DNA from: Microbacterium paraoxydans
Lineage (GTDB): Bacteria; Actinomycetota; Actinomycetes; Actinomycetales; Microbacteriaceae
DNA: 64,000 nucleotides
Direction: 5' to 3'
NCBI RefSeq assembly: GCF_900105335.1
Contig: NZ_LT629770.1
Location: 3,162,001-3,226,000, forward strand
Below are positions 11,256 to 21,785 of the stretch, piece by piece. Each line of letters starts with the position of its first letter. Position 1 is the stretch's first letter. The notes below the pieces were generated by a model that did no database searches, had not been told where the DNA came from, and was given only the letters and a program-made list of their open reading frames with translations. The position numbers and the translations under genes are program-made.

Positions 11256-12192
11256 TCCCACGACCCAGAAACACTTCGTAGCCCCTGTCGAGACGGAGTC
11301 CATCAACGTCGATGCCGTCCGAATTTCCGACAAGCCGAGCAATCTCTGGCGCGATGCGTGGCGCGACGTGCGCCGCCGTCCGCTCTTCTGGTTCTCGGTG
11401 GTTTTGGCGTTGGTGTTCCTTCTCATGGCCCTCTGGCCGACGCTGTTCACGTCGACCCCGCCGAACAGCGACTGCCAGCTCTCCAACAGCAACGGAGGCC
11501 CGACGGAAGGCCACCCGCTCGGATTCACATTCCAAGGGTGCGACATCTACGCGCGGATCGTGTGGGGATCGCAGACTTCGCTGGCGGTGGGCCTCATCGC
11601 CACCGTGATCTCCTCGATCCTCGGACTCATCATGGGAGCCCTGGCAGGTTTCTACGGCGGCTGGCTGGACTCGGTCCTGTCCCGCGTCGGCGACATCTTC
11701 TTCGCGATCCCCTACATCCTCGCCGCCGTGGTCGTGATGACGGTGCTGAAGGACGCGCGCTCGGTCTGGACGCTGGCTCTCGCCATCGGCGGGTTCGCGT
11801 GGGCCTCGACGGCGCGAGTCGTCAGGGCGGAGATCCTCCGCGTGCGGCAGGCGGACTTCGTCATGGCCTCTCGGGCACTGGGGCAATCGAAGTTCCGAGT
11901 GCTCCTTAGCCATGTCGTTCCGAACGCGATCGCACCTTTGCTGGTCGTGTCGACGCTCGGCCTGGCGGCGGCGATCGTCGCGGAGTCGACATTGTCGTTC
12001 CTCGGGGTCGGGCTCGGCAGCGAGGTCATGTCGTGGGGTAATGACATCGCCAGGGCACAGGCTTCGCTCCGCGTCGCTCCGATGTCCCTCATCTATCCGG
12101 CGCTCGCGCTCACCCTCGCGGTGCTCGCGTTCGTCACCCTGGGCGAGCTCATCCGAGACGCCCTCGACCCGAAGGCGAGGGCTCGCCGATGA
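11248..12192 (+). CDS. Peptide-family ABC transporter permease (OppC/DppC type)
   Basis: Second membrane subunit, 314 residues from the ATG overlapping the upstream stop. The first helix lies near 45-65 after an acidic/polar cytoplasmic N-terminus. The family segment is degenerate: GHPLGFTFQGCDIYARIVWG replaces the usual HPLGTDxxGRD. The loop ASRALGQSKFRVLLSHV is the EAA-type docking motif. The stop shares ATGA with the fused ATPase gene. No substrate can be assigned. Confidence 0.92.
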   Translation: MSDPTTQKHFVAPVETESINVDAVRISDKPSNLWRDAWRDVRRRPLFWFSVVLALVFLLMALWPTLFTSTPPNSDCQLSNSNGGPTEGHPLGFTFQGCDIYARIVWGSQTSLAVGLIATVISSILGLIMGALAGFYGGWLDSVLSRVGDIFFAIPYILAAVVVMTVLKDARSVWTLALAIGGFAWASTARVVRAEILRVRQADFVMASRALGQSKFRVLLSHVVPNAIAPLLVVSTLGLAAAIVAESTLSFLGVGLGSEVMSWGNDIARAQASLRVAPMSLIYPALALTLAVLAFVTLGELIRDALDPKARARR

Positions 12193-13862
12193 GCGACCGC
12201 ACCACCCCACAGATGCCGCTGCTGAGCGTGCGCGACCTCACCGTCGCGTTCCGCACCCAGGGCGGGATGCGCGAGGTCCTGCACGGGATCACGTTCGATG
12301 TGATGCCCGGTGAGACGGTCGCCATCGTCGGCGAGTCCGGCTCGGGCAAGTCGACCACGGCGACCGCCATCGTCGACCTGCTCCCGGGCACGGGAACGAT
12401 CACGGGCGGGTCCATCACGCTGGAGGGACGCCCGCTGACCGGGCTGAGCCGGCGCGACATGGAGGCGGTGCGCGGTCGAGACATCGGCTTCGTCCCGCAG
12501 GACCCGATGTCGAGCCTGAACCCCGTGTGGAGCATCGGCTTCCAGGTGAAGGAGGCCGTCCGCGCGAACGGCGTCGCCCAGGGGCGCGCCGCGGCGAAGG
12601 CGCGGACGATCGAGGTACTGCAGCAGGCCGGGCTGGCGGATGCCGAGCGTCGCCTGCACCAGTATCCGCACCAGTTCTCCGGCGGAATGCGCCAGCGGGC
12701 GCTGATCGGGATCGGCCTCGCGGCCGATCCGAAGCTCCTCATCGCCGACGAGCCGACCTCGGCTCTCGACGTGACGGTGCAGCGGGTCATCCTCGACCAC
12801 ATGGCGTCGCTTACGCGCGACAAGGGCACCTCGGTGCTGCTGATCACGCACGACCTGGGACTCGCGGCCGAACGCGCCGAGAAGATCATCGTCATGAACG
12901 GCGGCAACATCGTCGAGGCGGGCCCCAGCCGGCAGATCCTGGAGAACCCGCAGCACCCGTACACGAAGCGACTGGTCGCCGCGGCGCCCAGCGTCGCCTC
13001 GCAGCGGATCCAGGCGGTCGTGGAAGACCGGGGCATCGAGACGCTCGACGACCTGGCTGACATCCCGCCGACGGTCCGCGTGACCGGCCTGACCAAGGAC
13101 TACAAGATCCGGCAGGGCAACTTCCGCAGCGAGGCGTTCCGGGCGGTGGACGACGTGTCGTTCGAGATCCCGCGCGGAAAGACGCTGGCGCTCGTCGGCG
13201 AGTCAGGTTCGGGGAAGTCCACGGTCGCGAAGATGGTCCTCAAGCTGGAGGAGCCGACGAGCGGGACGATCGAGATCGACGGGCAGGACGTGTCCCATCT
13301 GTCGAACGCGCAGTCGTTCGGACTCCGCCGGCGCATGCAGCCGGTGTTCCAGGATCCCTACGGATCCTTGGATCCGCTGCGGAACATCGGCAACACCATC
13401 GCGGAGCCGCTGCAGATCCACGGCGTCGGCGACCGGGCCTCGCATCGGGCTCGCGTGGAAGAGCTCCTGGAGCAGGTCGCCCTGCCGCAGGCGCTGGCCA
13501 CGCGCTATCCGAACGAGCTCTCCGGCGGACAGCGTCAGCGTGTCGCGATCGCGCGTGCGCTGGCGCTCAAGCCCGACATCATCGTCCTCGATGAGGCGGT
13601 GTCGGCGCTCGACGTGCTCGTGCAGGACCAGATCCTGAAGCTCCTCGCCGACCTGCAGTCCGAGCTCGACCTCACCTATCTCTTCATCACGCACGACCTC
13701 GCGGTCGTCCGGGTCTCCAGCGACCTGGTCTGCGTCATGGAGAAGGGCAAGGTCGTCGAGCAGGGGACGGTCGACGAGATCTTCGCGAACCCGCAGGAGG
13801 AGTACACGGATCGTCTGCTGCAGGCGATCCCCGGTGCCTCGATCCCGCTCGGCGGCCGCTGA
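12189..13862 (+). CDS. Fused double ATP-binding subunit of peptide ABC importer (OppD-OppF fusion)
   Basis: One 557-residue chain carrying two complete ABC ATPases that would drive the two permeases upstream. Domain 1: Walker A GESGSGKST (48-56), signature FSGGMRQRA, Walker B LLIADEPT. Domain 2: Walker A GESGSGKST (337-345), Q-loop QPVFQDPYGSLDP, signature LSGGQRQRV, Walker B IIVLDEA. Each half ends with a peptide-importer segment (NPQHPYTKRLV; NPQEEYTDRLL). In domain 2 the usual DEPT reads DEAV; the catalytic Glu is kept. Start is the ATG in the ATGA overlap. Confidence 0.94.
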   Translation: MSDRTTPQMPLLSVRDLTVAFRTQGGMREVLHGITFDVMPGETVAIVGESGSGKSTTATAIVDLLPGTGTITGGSITLEGRPLTGLSRRDMEAVRGRDIGFVPQDPMSSLNPVWSIGFQVKEAVRANGVAQGRAAAKARTIEVLQQAGLADAERRLHQYPHQFSGGMRQRALIGIGLAADPKLLIADEPTSALDVTVQRVILDHMASLTRDKGTSVLLITHDLGLAAERAEKIIVMNGGNIVEAGPSRQILENPQHPYTKRLVAAAPSVASQRIQAVVEDRGIETLDDLADIPPTVRVTGLTKDYKIRQGNFRSEAFRAVDDVSFEIPRGKTLALVGESGSGKSTVAKMVLKLEEPTSGTIEIDGQDVSHLSNAQSFGLRRRMQPVFQDPYGSLDPLRNIGNTIAEPLQIHGVGDRASHRARVEELLEQVALPQALATRYPNELSGGQRQRVAIARALALKPDIIVLDEAVSALDVLVQDQILKLLADLQSELDLTYLFITHDLAVVRVSSDLVCVMEKGKVVEQGTVDEIFANPQEEYTDRLLQAIPGASIPLGGR

Positions 13863-13863
13863 G

Positions 13864-14430
13864 GTGGCATCTCCCGGACACCCCGAGGGCGCACGGACCT
13901 ACCGCGCGCCCTCGGGCACCGTCGTCTTCGTCCTCAGCATCCTGCTGGTGCTGTTCCTGCTCGGGGACACCGTCGTCAACGGCAGCATCGTGCAGGCGCT
14001 GCTCGTGGCGCCCTGGCTGCTGCTCGGTCTGTGGATCGTGTACGAGACCGCTTTCGTCTCCTTCGTCCGCGTGGATCAGGACGGGGCCGTGGTGCAGAAC
14101 CTGCTGCGTCGCACGACCTTCGGCTGGGCACATGTGCAGGACATCGACATGCGCTGGCAGCTCGAGTTCACGCTGGACGACGGCCGCAGCCTGAGCTGCT
14201 GGGGCGGACCGGCGAAGGCGCGTCCGCCCCGTCCGTCCCGCGAGGAGGACGCTGAGGTGAAGGTGCCGTCTGCTCTGCGGGTGCTCACGAGCATCCGCGA
14301 TCTGTGGAGCGCGGCGCCTGCGACGGCGGATGCGCCGATCCGACGCAGTTGGGACGGCCCGGCCCTCATCGCCCTCGCCGTCATCGTGCTGTGGGCCGTC
14401 GCGGCGCTCGTCGTCGTCAACCTCGGCTGA
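13864..14430 (+). CDS. PH-domain membrane protein, function unknown
   Basis: A 188-residue protein if it starts at the GTG one base after the ATPase stop; an ATG 30 nt earlier would overlap that gene. It has two membrane helices near the N-terminus (about 17-60), then a bacterial PH-like region with FVRVDQDGAVVQNLLRRTTF and WAHVQDIDMRW, and a last helix at the C-terminus (ALIALAVIVLWAVAALVVV). Proteins of this kind are common in actinobacteria without known function. Position suggests cotranscription with the transporter operon, but the link to transport may be only positional. Confidence 0.75.
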   Translation: MASPGHPEGARTYRAPSGTVVFVLSILLVLFLLGDTVVNGSIVQALLVAPWLLLGLWIVYETAFVSFVRVDQDGAVVQNLLRRTTFGWAHVQDIDMRWQLEFTLDDGRSLSCWGGPAKARPPRPSREEDAEVKVPSALRVLTSIRDLWSAAPATADAPIRRSWDGPALIALAVIVLWAVAALVVVNLG

Positions 14431-14444
14431 GCGCGCCTCAGCCG
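14424..14444. terminator. Short bidirectional hairpin between convergent genes
   Basis: CGGCTGAG (14424-14431) and CTCAGCCG (14437-14444) form an 8-bp stem with a 5-nt loop. It overlaps both facing stop codons, those of the PH-domain gene and the CPBP gene. There is no U-tract, so its strength as a terminator is uncertain. Confidence 0.5.
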
Positions 14445-15271
14445 GGAAGACCGAACAGGGCGGGCCAGGTCGCCGCGGCCCAGGGATAGCCGACGAACGC
14501 CGCCGCGTCGATGAGGAAGTGCGCCACCAGGAACGGCAGCAGCCGACCGGTGCGGTGGTAGAGCCACCCGAAGAGCAGTCCCATCGCGAGGTTGCCGATG
14601 AAGGCACCGGGCCCCTGATAGAGGTGGTACGTCGCACGGAGCACCGACGTTGAGACGATGATCGTCCACGGCGACCACCCGAGCTCCCGCAGGCGGGCGA
14701 ACAGGTATCCGAGCACGACGAACTCCTCCTGGAGCGACGCGCGTGCGGCGGCGAGCAGGAGGATCGGCACGGTCCACCAGTGCGCGTCCAGACCCGCGGG
14801 GTTCACGGCCACGAACAGTCCGAGCGCCCGGCCGCCGAGGTAGAGCGCGAGCCCCGGCACGCCGATCGCGAGGACGAGGAGCACGCCCCGGCCGACGTCG
14901 CCGGCCACGCGGGTACCGTCGAGGCCGAGGCGCTCCAGGTGCGGGCGAGGGCGCTGCCACAGCAGGAAGCAGACGAGGAGCACCGGTACCAGGGCGAAGC
15001 CGATGGACAGCACCTGATAGATGAGGTCGAACACCTCCCGGTCGCTGCGGGAGGGGTTGAGGGTGGCGGTCTGATCCGCGAGGGGCGTGTCGTCGGTGAG
15101 CCGATAGGCGAGCTGCACGATCGCGTAGATCGCGGACTGGCCCAGACCCAGGGCGAGCACGATGGCGATCTCCCACCACAGGCGCGCTCGACCCTCACGC
15201 GGCTCGTCGCGCCGGATGGGCGCGGTCGACGGCGTCTGCGGCACCGGGGGAGTCGGGTCGGGGAGGCTCAC
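14438..15271 (-). CDS. CPBP-family intramembrane metalloprotease homologue
   Basis: Multi-helix membrane protein of the CAAX-processing/bacteriocin-protection group, 277 residues from the GTG at 15271. A 47-codon upstream extension would run into the typA promoter region and looks non-coding. Motif 1 carries the paired glutamates E182-E183 in QEEFVVLGYLFARL, and the later histidines H216 (RATYHLYQG) and H251 (VAHFLID) fit motifs 2 and 3. The arginine usually found after the Glu pair is replaced by hydrophobics. TACCAT lies 6 nt before the start codon, fitting a leaderless transcript. Substrate unknown. Confidence 0.85.
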   Translation of the reverse strand: MSLPDPTPPVPQTPSTAPIRRDEPREGRARLWWEIAIVLALGLGQSAIYAIVQLAYRLTDDTPLADQTATLNPSRSDREVFDLIYQVLSIGFALVPVLLVCFLLWQRPRPHLERLGLDGTRVAGDVGRGVLLVLAIGVPGLALYLGGRALGLFVAVNPAGLDAHWWTVPILLLAAARASLQEEFVVLGYLFARLRELGWSPWTIIVSTSVLRATYHLYQGPGAFIGNLAMGLLFGWLYHRTGRLLPFLVAHFLIDAAAFVGYPWAAATWPALFGLPG

Positions 15272-15277
15272 GGGACG

Positions 15278-15283
15278 ATGGTA
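15278..15283 (-). promoter_or_regulatory. Leaderless -10 element for the CPBP gene
   Basis: On the minus strand TACCAT ends 6 nt before the GTG start codon. One of a set of TANNNT hexamers at the same spacing in this window. Confidence 0.5.
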
Positions 15284-15372
15284 CGACGTGCGTTCAGGAA
15301 CCCGATCCGCGCGTACGTTATCCTGGAACGTCGGCTTCCCGGCGCAACCCCACACTCTTTGAGGACCCTTGT

Positions 15373-17286
<1,914 letters not shown>

Positions 17287-17304
17287 TCGCGCCGCACTCC
17301 TTTC

Positions 17305-17346
17305 GAGAGGGCCCCACGCCGCCGCCTGGCCGCGTGGGGCCCTCTC
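17305..17346 (+). terminator. Intrinsic terminator after typA
   Basis: GAGAGGGCCCCACGC (17305-17319) pairs perfectly with GCGTGGGGCCCTCTC (17332-17346): a 15-bp stem with a 12-nt loop, starting 18 nt after the typA stop. Only short U content follows (TCATG), as is usual in this genome. Confidence 0.85.
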
Positions 17347-17406
17347 TCATGAAAATCCCAGGTGAGGGCTAGTTTTCGTTCAGGTTGATGACGCAGACTC
17401 GTTGAC

Positions 17407-18357
17407 TTGCGCCCGGGGCGATCTCCCGATGAGTCCCCGATATGGGCGTACGACGACCCGAAAGTCAAAGCCTTGCTTCAGAAGACCCGTGCGCTTCGGC
17501 GCGCCTCCGACGCGGCAGCCGCTCGCGCCACCGTCACCCGTACACCCCTCATCGCCCTCGGCGCCGCCACAGCCGCGCTCGTCGGCATCACCCTCAGCGT
17601 GGGCCTCGCCTCCGCCCCGGCGGCCGGAGCGGAGCGCTCCGACGCCACCTCCGCCGTCACGAGCCACGACCTCGGCACCGAGCCCCTCACCCGTATCGCC
17701 GATCAGGCCGTCATGACGGTCTCGAACGCGACCGATGCGGTCGCCGCGGCGAAGAGCCTGTCAACGGAGGTCGCCGAGTCGGGCCTCGACGTGGGCGCGG
17801 CGGCGTCCGTGGACACCACCGCTCTCGAGGACGACCTGGAGACCCTCGCCGACCGATCCACCCTCCCGCTGGTCCTCATCACCGTGACGACCGAGCAGGC
17901 CGAGGCGGAGACCGACAAGGTCGTGACCGCGACGGCAGAGCTCCAGCAGGCCTACACCGCCGCGCAGGAGAAGAAGGCGGCAGAGGACGCTGCGCGCGCC
18001 GCCGAGGAGAAGGCGGCGGCCGCAGCGGCCGCGCTCGCCTCCGCGAACACGCCGGACGGGGCTCGGGCCACCGCACAGCAGATGATGGCCGACCGCTACG
18101 GCTGGGGTGGCGACCAGTTCTCCTGCCTGAACTCGCTGTGGAACAAGGAGTCCGGCTGGAACTACCAGGCGTACAACAACGACGGGGGAGCGACCGGCAT
18201 CCCGCAGGCGCTGCCCGGCAGCAAGATGGCCTCGGCGGGTGCCGACTGGCAGACGAACGCCGCCACCCAGATCGCCTGGGGCCTGCAGTACATCGCCGAC
18301 GCCTACGGCACCCCGTGCAGCGCCTGGGGACACTCCCAGGCCATGAACTGGTACTGA
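17407..18357 (+). CDS. Exported or membrane-anchored lysozyme-fold (transglycosylase-like) protein
   Basis: Probable cell-wall hydrolase of 316 residues. A short cytoplasmic segment precedes one hydrophobic stretch (about 47-68, ending APAAGAE), which is either a signal anchor or a late signal peptide. Residues 70-175 look helical, followed by an Ala/Glu/Lys coiled coil (about 178-215). The C-terminal domain has the goose-lysozyme/SLT pattern with catalytic Glu248 in WNKESGW, then GGATGIPQALPGSKM and PCSAWGHSQ. The start is uncertain: no ATG or GTG is in frame upstream of the membrane segment, leaving TTG 17407 or TTG 17473. CAGACT lies 7 nt before TTG 17407, so that start may be leaderless. 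Confidence 0.8.
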   Translation: MRPGRSPDESPIWAYDDPKVKALLQKTRALRRASDAAAARATVTRTPLIALGAATAALVGITLSVGLASAPAAGAERSDATSAVTSHDLGTEPLTRIADQAVMTVSNATDAVAAAKSLSTEVAESGLDVGAAASVDTTALEDDLETLADRSTLPLVLITVTTEQAEAETDKVVTATAELQQAYTAAQEKKAAEDAARAAEEKAAAAAAALASANTPDGARATAQQMMADRYGWGGDQFSCLNSLWNKESGWNYQAYNNDGGATGIPQALPGSKMASAGADWQTNAATQIAWGLQYIADAYGTPCSAWGHSQAMNWY

Positions 18358-18462
18358 GCCGCAGAGCGGGCCCCCTCGCGAACGATTGCCCCTAGCCGTC
18401 ACCCGACACGGACGCTACCGTGACAGGGAGACGGCTGGGGGCGTCGCGATTTCCGAGGAGGA

Positions 18463-19515
18463 ATGGTGCTCGACCCCACCGTCTGGCTCGACGTCCCGCA
18501 GGAGGTCTCCACGGGCACGCTTCCCGGATGGGAGCGGGTGGACGAGCTCGTGCGGGAGGCGCACGCCCGGTACGCGGACGAGGTGTCCGGAGAGGTGGCG
18601 GACTACATCCCCGTCCTCGCCGCGGTCGATCCGGAGCTGTTCGGGCTCGCGGTGATCGAGGTGGGCGGCGGCATCCACGACGCCGGAGACGCCCTGCACG
18701 CTTTCTCCATCCAGTCGATCTCCAAGATGTTCGTCTACGCGCTGGCGATCCAGGAGCACGGCCACGAGCGGGTCCGCGAGATCGTGGGCGTGAACAACAC
18801 CGGCCTCGCCTTCAACTCGGTCGTGGCGCTGGAGCTCAACGACGGGCATCCGCGCAACCCGATGGTCAACGCCGGGGCGATCGCGACCACGGCGCTGATG
18901 CCTGGCGCCACGGCGGTGGAGCAGTGGGAGCGCGTCCGCGAGGGGCTGTCCGCGTTCGCCGGACGACCGCTGAGCCTGGACGGCGAGGTCTACGCCTCCG
19001 AGGCCGGGTCGAACGAGCGCAACCGCGCACTCGGATGGCTGCTGCGCAGCTACGGACGACTGGCCGGCGATCCGGACGAGATCGTCGACGTCTACACCCG
19101 TCAGTGCGCGCTCAGCGTGACCGCGCACGACCTCGCCGTCATGGGGGCCACGCTCGCCGACGGCGGGGTCAATCCCGTGACGGGGGAGCGGGTGGTCTCC
19201 GCGGACGTCTGCCGTGACACGCTCGCCGTCGTCGCGGCGAGCGGGCTGTACGAGCGGTCCGGGGACTGGCTGTTCGAGATCGGGCTTCCGGCCAAGTCGG
19301 GCGTCTCGGGCGGCCTCGTCGCGGTCTCTCCCGGCAAGGGCGCCGTCGCCGGCTTCTCGCCCCGGCTGGACGAGGCGGGCAACTCGATCCGGTCGCAGAT
19401 GGCGATCGGCCACCTGTCGCGGTCGCTGGGGCTGAACCTCTTCGCCTCCGCGCCCGCGCCCGCGCATTCCGACGATGCGCGTGTCTCGTCAGCCTTGGAA
19501 GGAGAGCGCTCATGA
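18463..19515 (+). CDS. glsA: Glutaminase
   Basis: Hydrolyses glutamine to glutamate and ammonia in the cytoplasm. The 350-residue protein has the serine-lysine catalytic motif S85-I-S-K88 in FSIQSISKMF, like class C beta-lactamase-fold enzymes, and family segments NNTGLAFNS, NPMVNAGAIATT and GVSGG. ATG follows GAGGAGGA at ideal spacing; overlap ATGA with the MFS gene argues for coexpression. Glutaminase is known in other bacteria to work with glutamate transporters in acid tolerance; a similar pairing here is only a guess. The 5' region contains an 11-bp inverted repeat (18389-18441). Confidence 0.95.
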   Translation: MVLDPTVWLDVPQEVSTGTLPGWERVDELVREAHARYADEVSGEVADYIPVLAAVDPELFGLAVIEVGGGIHDAGDALHAFSIQSISKMFVYALAIQEHGHERVREIVGVNNTGLAFNSVVALELNDGHPRNPMVNAGAIATTALMPGATAVEQWERVREGLSAFAGRPLSLDGEVYASEAGSNERNRALGWLLRSYGRLAGDPDEIVDVYTRQCALSVTAHDLAVMGATLADGGVNPVTGERVVSADVCRDTLAVVAASGLYERSGDWLFEIGLPAKSGVSGGLVAVSPGKGAVAGFSPRLDEAGNSIRSQMAIGHLSRSLGLNLFASAPAPAHSDDARVSSALEGERS

Positions 19516-21137
19516 CCCGCACGGCCCCCGCCCCCGCGAAGACGTCCTGGCTGCCGATGGTCAGCCTGTTCCTCGCACAGGTGCTCATGTCCTTCAACGT
19601 CGCGGCGCTGCCGATCTCGCTCGGCGGCATGGTGAGCGACTTCGGCGTCCCGCCGACCGTCGCGAGCACGACGATCGTGATGTACGGCCTCGCCGTCGCG
19701 GCGCTCGTGATGACCGGGGCCAAGCTCGGGCAGCGCGTCGGCTGGGTGCTGATCTTCCGCGTCGTCGTCGCGCTCTTCGCGGGGTCGGCCGTGATGATGC
19801 TCCTCGCCCCGACCGTCTGGTGGGCCATCGCCGGGCAGGCCGTGGCGGGAGCGGCCGCCGCGATCATCGTCCCCTCGATCGTGGCCCTGATCGCCGAGAA
19901 CTACCGGGGCGCGCAGCAGGCCACGGCGATCGGTGCGATCGGCTCGGCGCGCGCGATCTCCGGTGTCAGCGCCTTCCTCATCGGAGGGACGCTCGGGACG
20001 CTCGTCGGGTGGCGTCCGCTCTTCGTCATCGTGCTGGCGATCGCCGTCGCGGTCTTCGCCCTGAGCTTCACGCTGCGCGGCGACCGCGGCGATGCGGCGA
20101 TCCGCATCGATCTCGTCGCGGCCCTCCTCATCGGAGCGGCGATCGTGCTGCTCACCCTCGGGTTCAACAACCTCAACACCTGGGGAGCGCTCGCGGCGGC
20201 GCCGTCCGCCCCGTTCTCCATCCTCGGGCTCTCGCCGGCACCGATCTTCATCGTGTCGGGGATCATCCTGGGCCAGGGGTTCTTCCTGTGGACCCGGCGG
20301 CGGATGGCCGAGGGGAAGGTGCCGCTCATCGACCTGAGCGTGCTGGGGTCGTCCCGGGAGCGCGCCGCGGTGTACGCCATGTTCATCGTCGTGGCGCTGG
20401 AGGCCTGCGTGAACTTCACGGTGCCGCTGTACATCCAGATCGTCCAGGGGCGGACGCCGTTCGACACCGCCCTCGCGATGATGCCGTTCAACCTCACGGT
20501 GTTCGTGACGGCGACGCTCGTCGTCCGGTTCTACACGCGCTACCCGCCGCGCACGATCGGCGTCTTCGGGTTCATCCTCACCACGGCGGCGCTGGTCTGG
20601 CTCTCGGTCGTCGTGACCAACAACTGGGAGACGGTGCCGACCATCGCCGGACTCATCGTGTTCGGCATCGGCCAGGGAGCCCTCGTCACGCTGGTGTTCA
20701 ACGTGCTCGTGACCGCGGCGCCGCCGGAGCTCGCCGGCGACGTGGGATCGTTGCGCGGCACCACGCAGAACCTCGCCTCCGCGGTCGGGACGGCACTCGC
20801 CGGGGCGCTGCTGGTCTCGCTGCTCGCGCTCAACGTCGGACGCGCGGTCGTGGAGCATCCGGAACTGCCGCCGTCGCTGGTGTCGCAGGTCGACCTGAAC
20901 GAGGTGAACTTCGTCAGCAACGACGAGCTGCGTGCGGTCCTGGACACCACGGACGCGACGCCGGAACAGGTCGACGCCGCGGTCGCCGTGAACGAGGAGT
21001 CGCGCCTGCGCACGCTCAAGCTCGGCCTGCTGATCCTCGCCGCGGTGAGCGCGCTCGCGATCCTGCCGGCGTCGCGCCTGCCGAACTACCGTCCGCACGA
21101 GATCCCGGATCCCTCGCCGGCCGGGCCGGGGGAGTGA
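19512..21137 (+). CDS. MFS transporter, EmrB/QacA-like (DHA2-type)
   Basis: Proton-driven exporter of 541 residues with roughly 14 hydrophobic helices and a hydrophilic insertion near the C-terminus (about 445-505, ELPPSLVSQVDLNEVNF onward). The size and helix number fit the 14-helix drug/metabolite efflux group rather than 12-helix MFS proteins. It overlaps the glutaminase stop (ATGA), so both are probably one operon. The neighbour suggests a glutamate, amine or acid-stress link, but the family mostly exports drugs and no substrate residue can be read. Confidence 0.88.
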   Translation: MTRTAPAPAKTSWLPMVSLFLAQVLMSFNVAALPISLGGMVSDFGVPPTVASTTIVMYGLAVAALVMTGAKLGQRVGWVLIFRVVVALFAGSAVMMLLAPTVWWAIAGQAVAGAAAAIIVPSIVALIAENYRGAQQATAIGAIGSARAISGVSAFLIGGTLGTLVGWRPLFVIVLAIAVAVFALSFTLRGDRGDAAIRIDLVAALLIGAAIVLLTLGFNNLNTWGALAAAPSAPFSILGLSPAPIFIVSGIILGQGFFLWTRRRMAEGKVPLIDLSVLGSSRERAAVYAMFIVVALEACVNFTVPLYIQIVQGRTPFDTALAMMPFNLTVFVTATLVVRFYTRYPPRTIGVFGFILTTAALVWLSVVVTNNWETVPTIAGLIVFGIGQGALVTLVFNVLVTAAPPELAGDVGSLRGTTQNLASAVGTALAGALLVSLLALNVGRAVVEHPELPPSLVSQVDLNEVNFVSNDELRAVLDTTDATPEQVDAAVAVNEESRLRTLKLGLLILAAVSALAILPASRLPNYRPHEIPDPSPAGPGE

Positions 21138-21140
21138 TCC

Positions 21141-21689
21141 TCAGCGGAGCTCGGAGATGAGCACGGCGCTCGTCCCGGGCGCGATGGCCTCGAACACGTG
21201 CGCCGCGTCGCCGGCATACGTCAGGTAGTCGCCCGGGTTCAGCACCACGGCATCCTCGGGCGGGCCGACCCGCGCCTGCCCGGCGATGAGGATCACGTGC
21301 TCGATCGTGCCCGCATGGTGGGGGTCCGAGCGGCGGGGGTCGCCGGGCTCCGCCTGGATGAGGTACACGTCGCGCCGGGCGCCAGGAGGGCTCGCCGAGA
21401 GGAGCGTGGCGCTGTAGGCGGCGGCAGAGGAGGGCACCCCCGCGAGGTCGTCGGCGCGGATGAGGGTGGGGGCGTTGGCCTGCTGGTCGACGAGCACCGC
21501 GAACGGGACACCGAGCGCGACGCCCAGCGCCCACAGCGTCTCCACGCTCGGATTGCCTGCGCCGCTCTCGAGCTGGGAGACCGTGGCCTTGGAGATGCCG
21601 GCCCGGCGGGCGAGCTCCGAGACGGATAGGTTCGCCGTCTCGCGCTCGCGGCGGAGCGTGCGGGCGATGCGGGTGCGGAGATCCTCCAT
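21141..21689 (-). CDS. XRE-family transcriptional regulator with cupin domain
   Basis: DNA-binding regulator of 182 residues: helix-turn-helix at about 10-60 (LSVSELARRAGISKATVSQL), then a cupin fold at about 100-180 that usually binds a small ligand. It is divergent from azlC with 96 nt between start codons, so it most likely controls azlCD and itself, sensing an amino acid. ATG at 21689 is the first codon of the conserved part; CATGAT lies 6 nt upstream, a fair leaderless -10. Ends 3 nt from the convergent MFS stop, with no terminator between. Confidence 0.9.
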   Translation of the reverse strand: MEDLRTRIARTLRRERETANLSVSELARRAGISKATVSQLESGAGNPSVETLWALGVALGVPFAVLVDQQANAPTLIRADDLAGVPSSAAAYSATLLSASPPGARRDVYLIQAEPGDPRRSDPHHAGTIEHVILIAGQARVGPPEDAVVLNPGDYLTYAGDAAHVFEAIAPGTSAVLISELR

Positions 21690-21704
21690 GCGTTCATCAT
21701 GGCA

Positions 21705-21746
21705 AACGATCGTTCGCTTGACTATGCCGAGCGCCATGTTCAGAAT
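21705..21746 (+). promoter_or_regulatory. azlC promoter with operator-like palindrome
   Basis: AACGATCGTT (21705-21714) is a perfect 10-bp palindrome lying just before TTGACT (21718-21723). A 17-nt spacer leads to CAGAAT (21741-21746), a plausible -35/-10 pair reading toward azlC. TGTTCAG occurs twice just downstream (once overlapping the -10). The palindrome is a natural candidate for binding by the divergent XRE-cupin regulator. Confidence 0.5.
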
Positions 21747-21785
21747 GATGATCGTGTGTTCAGTGAAGCGAACGGATGGCTGTCG

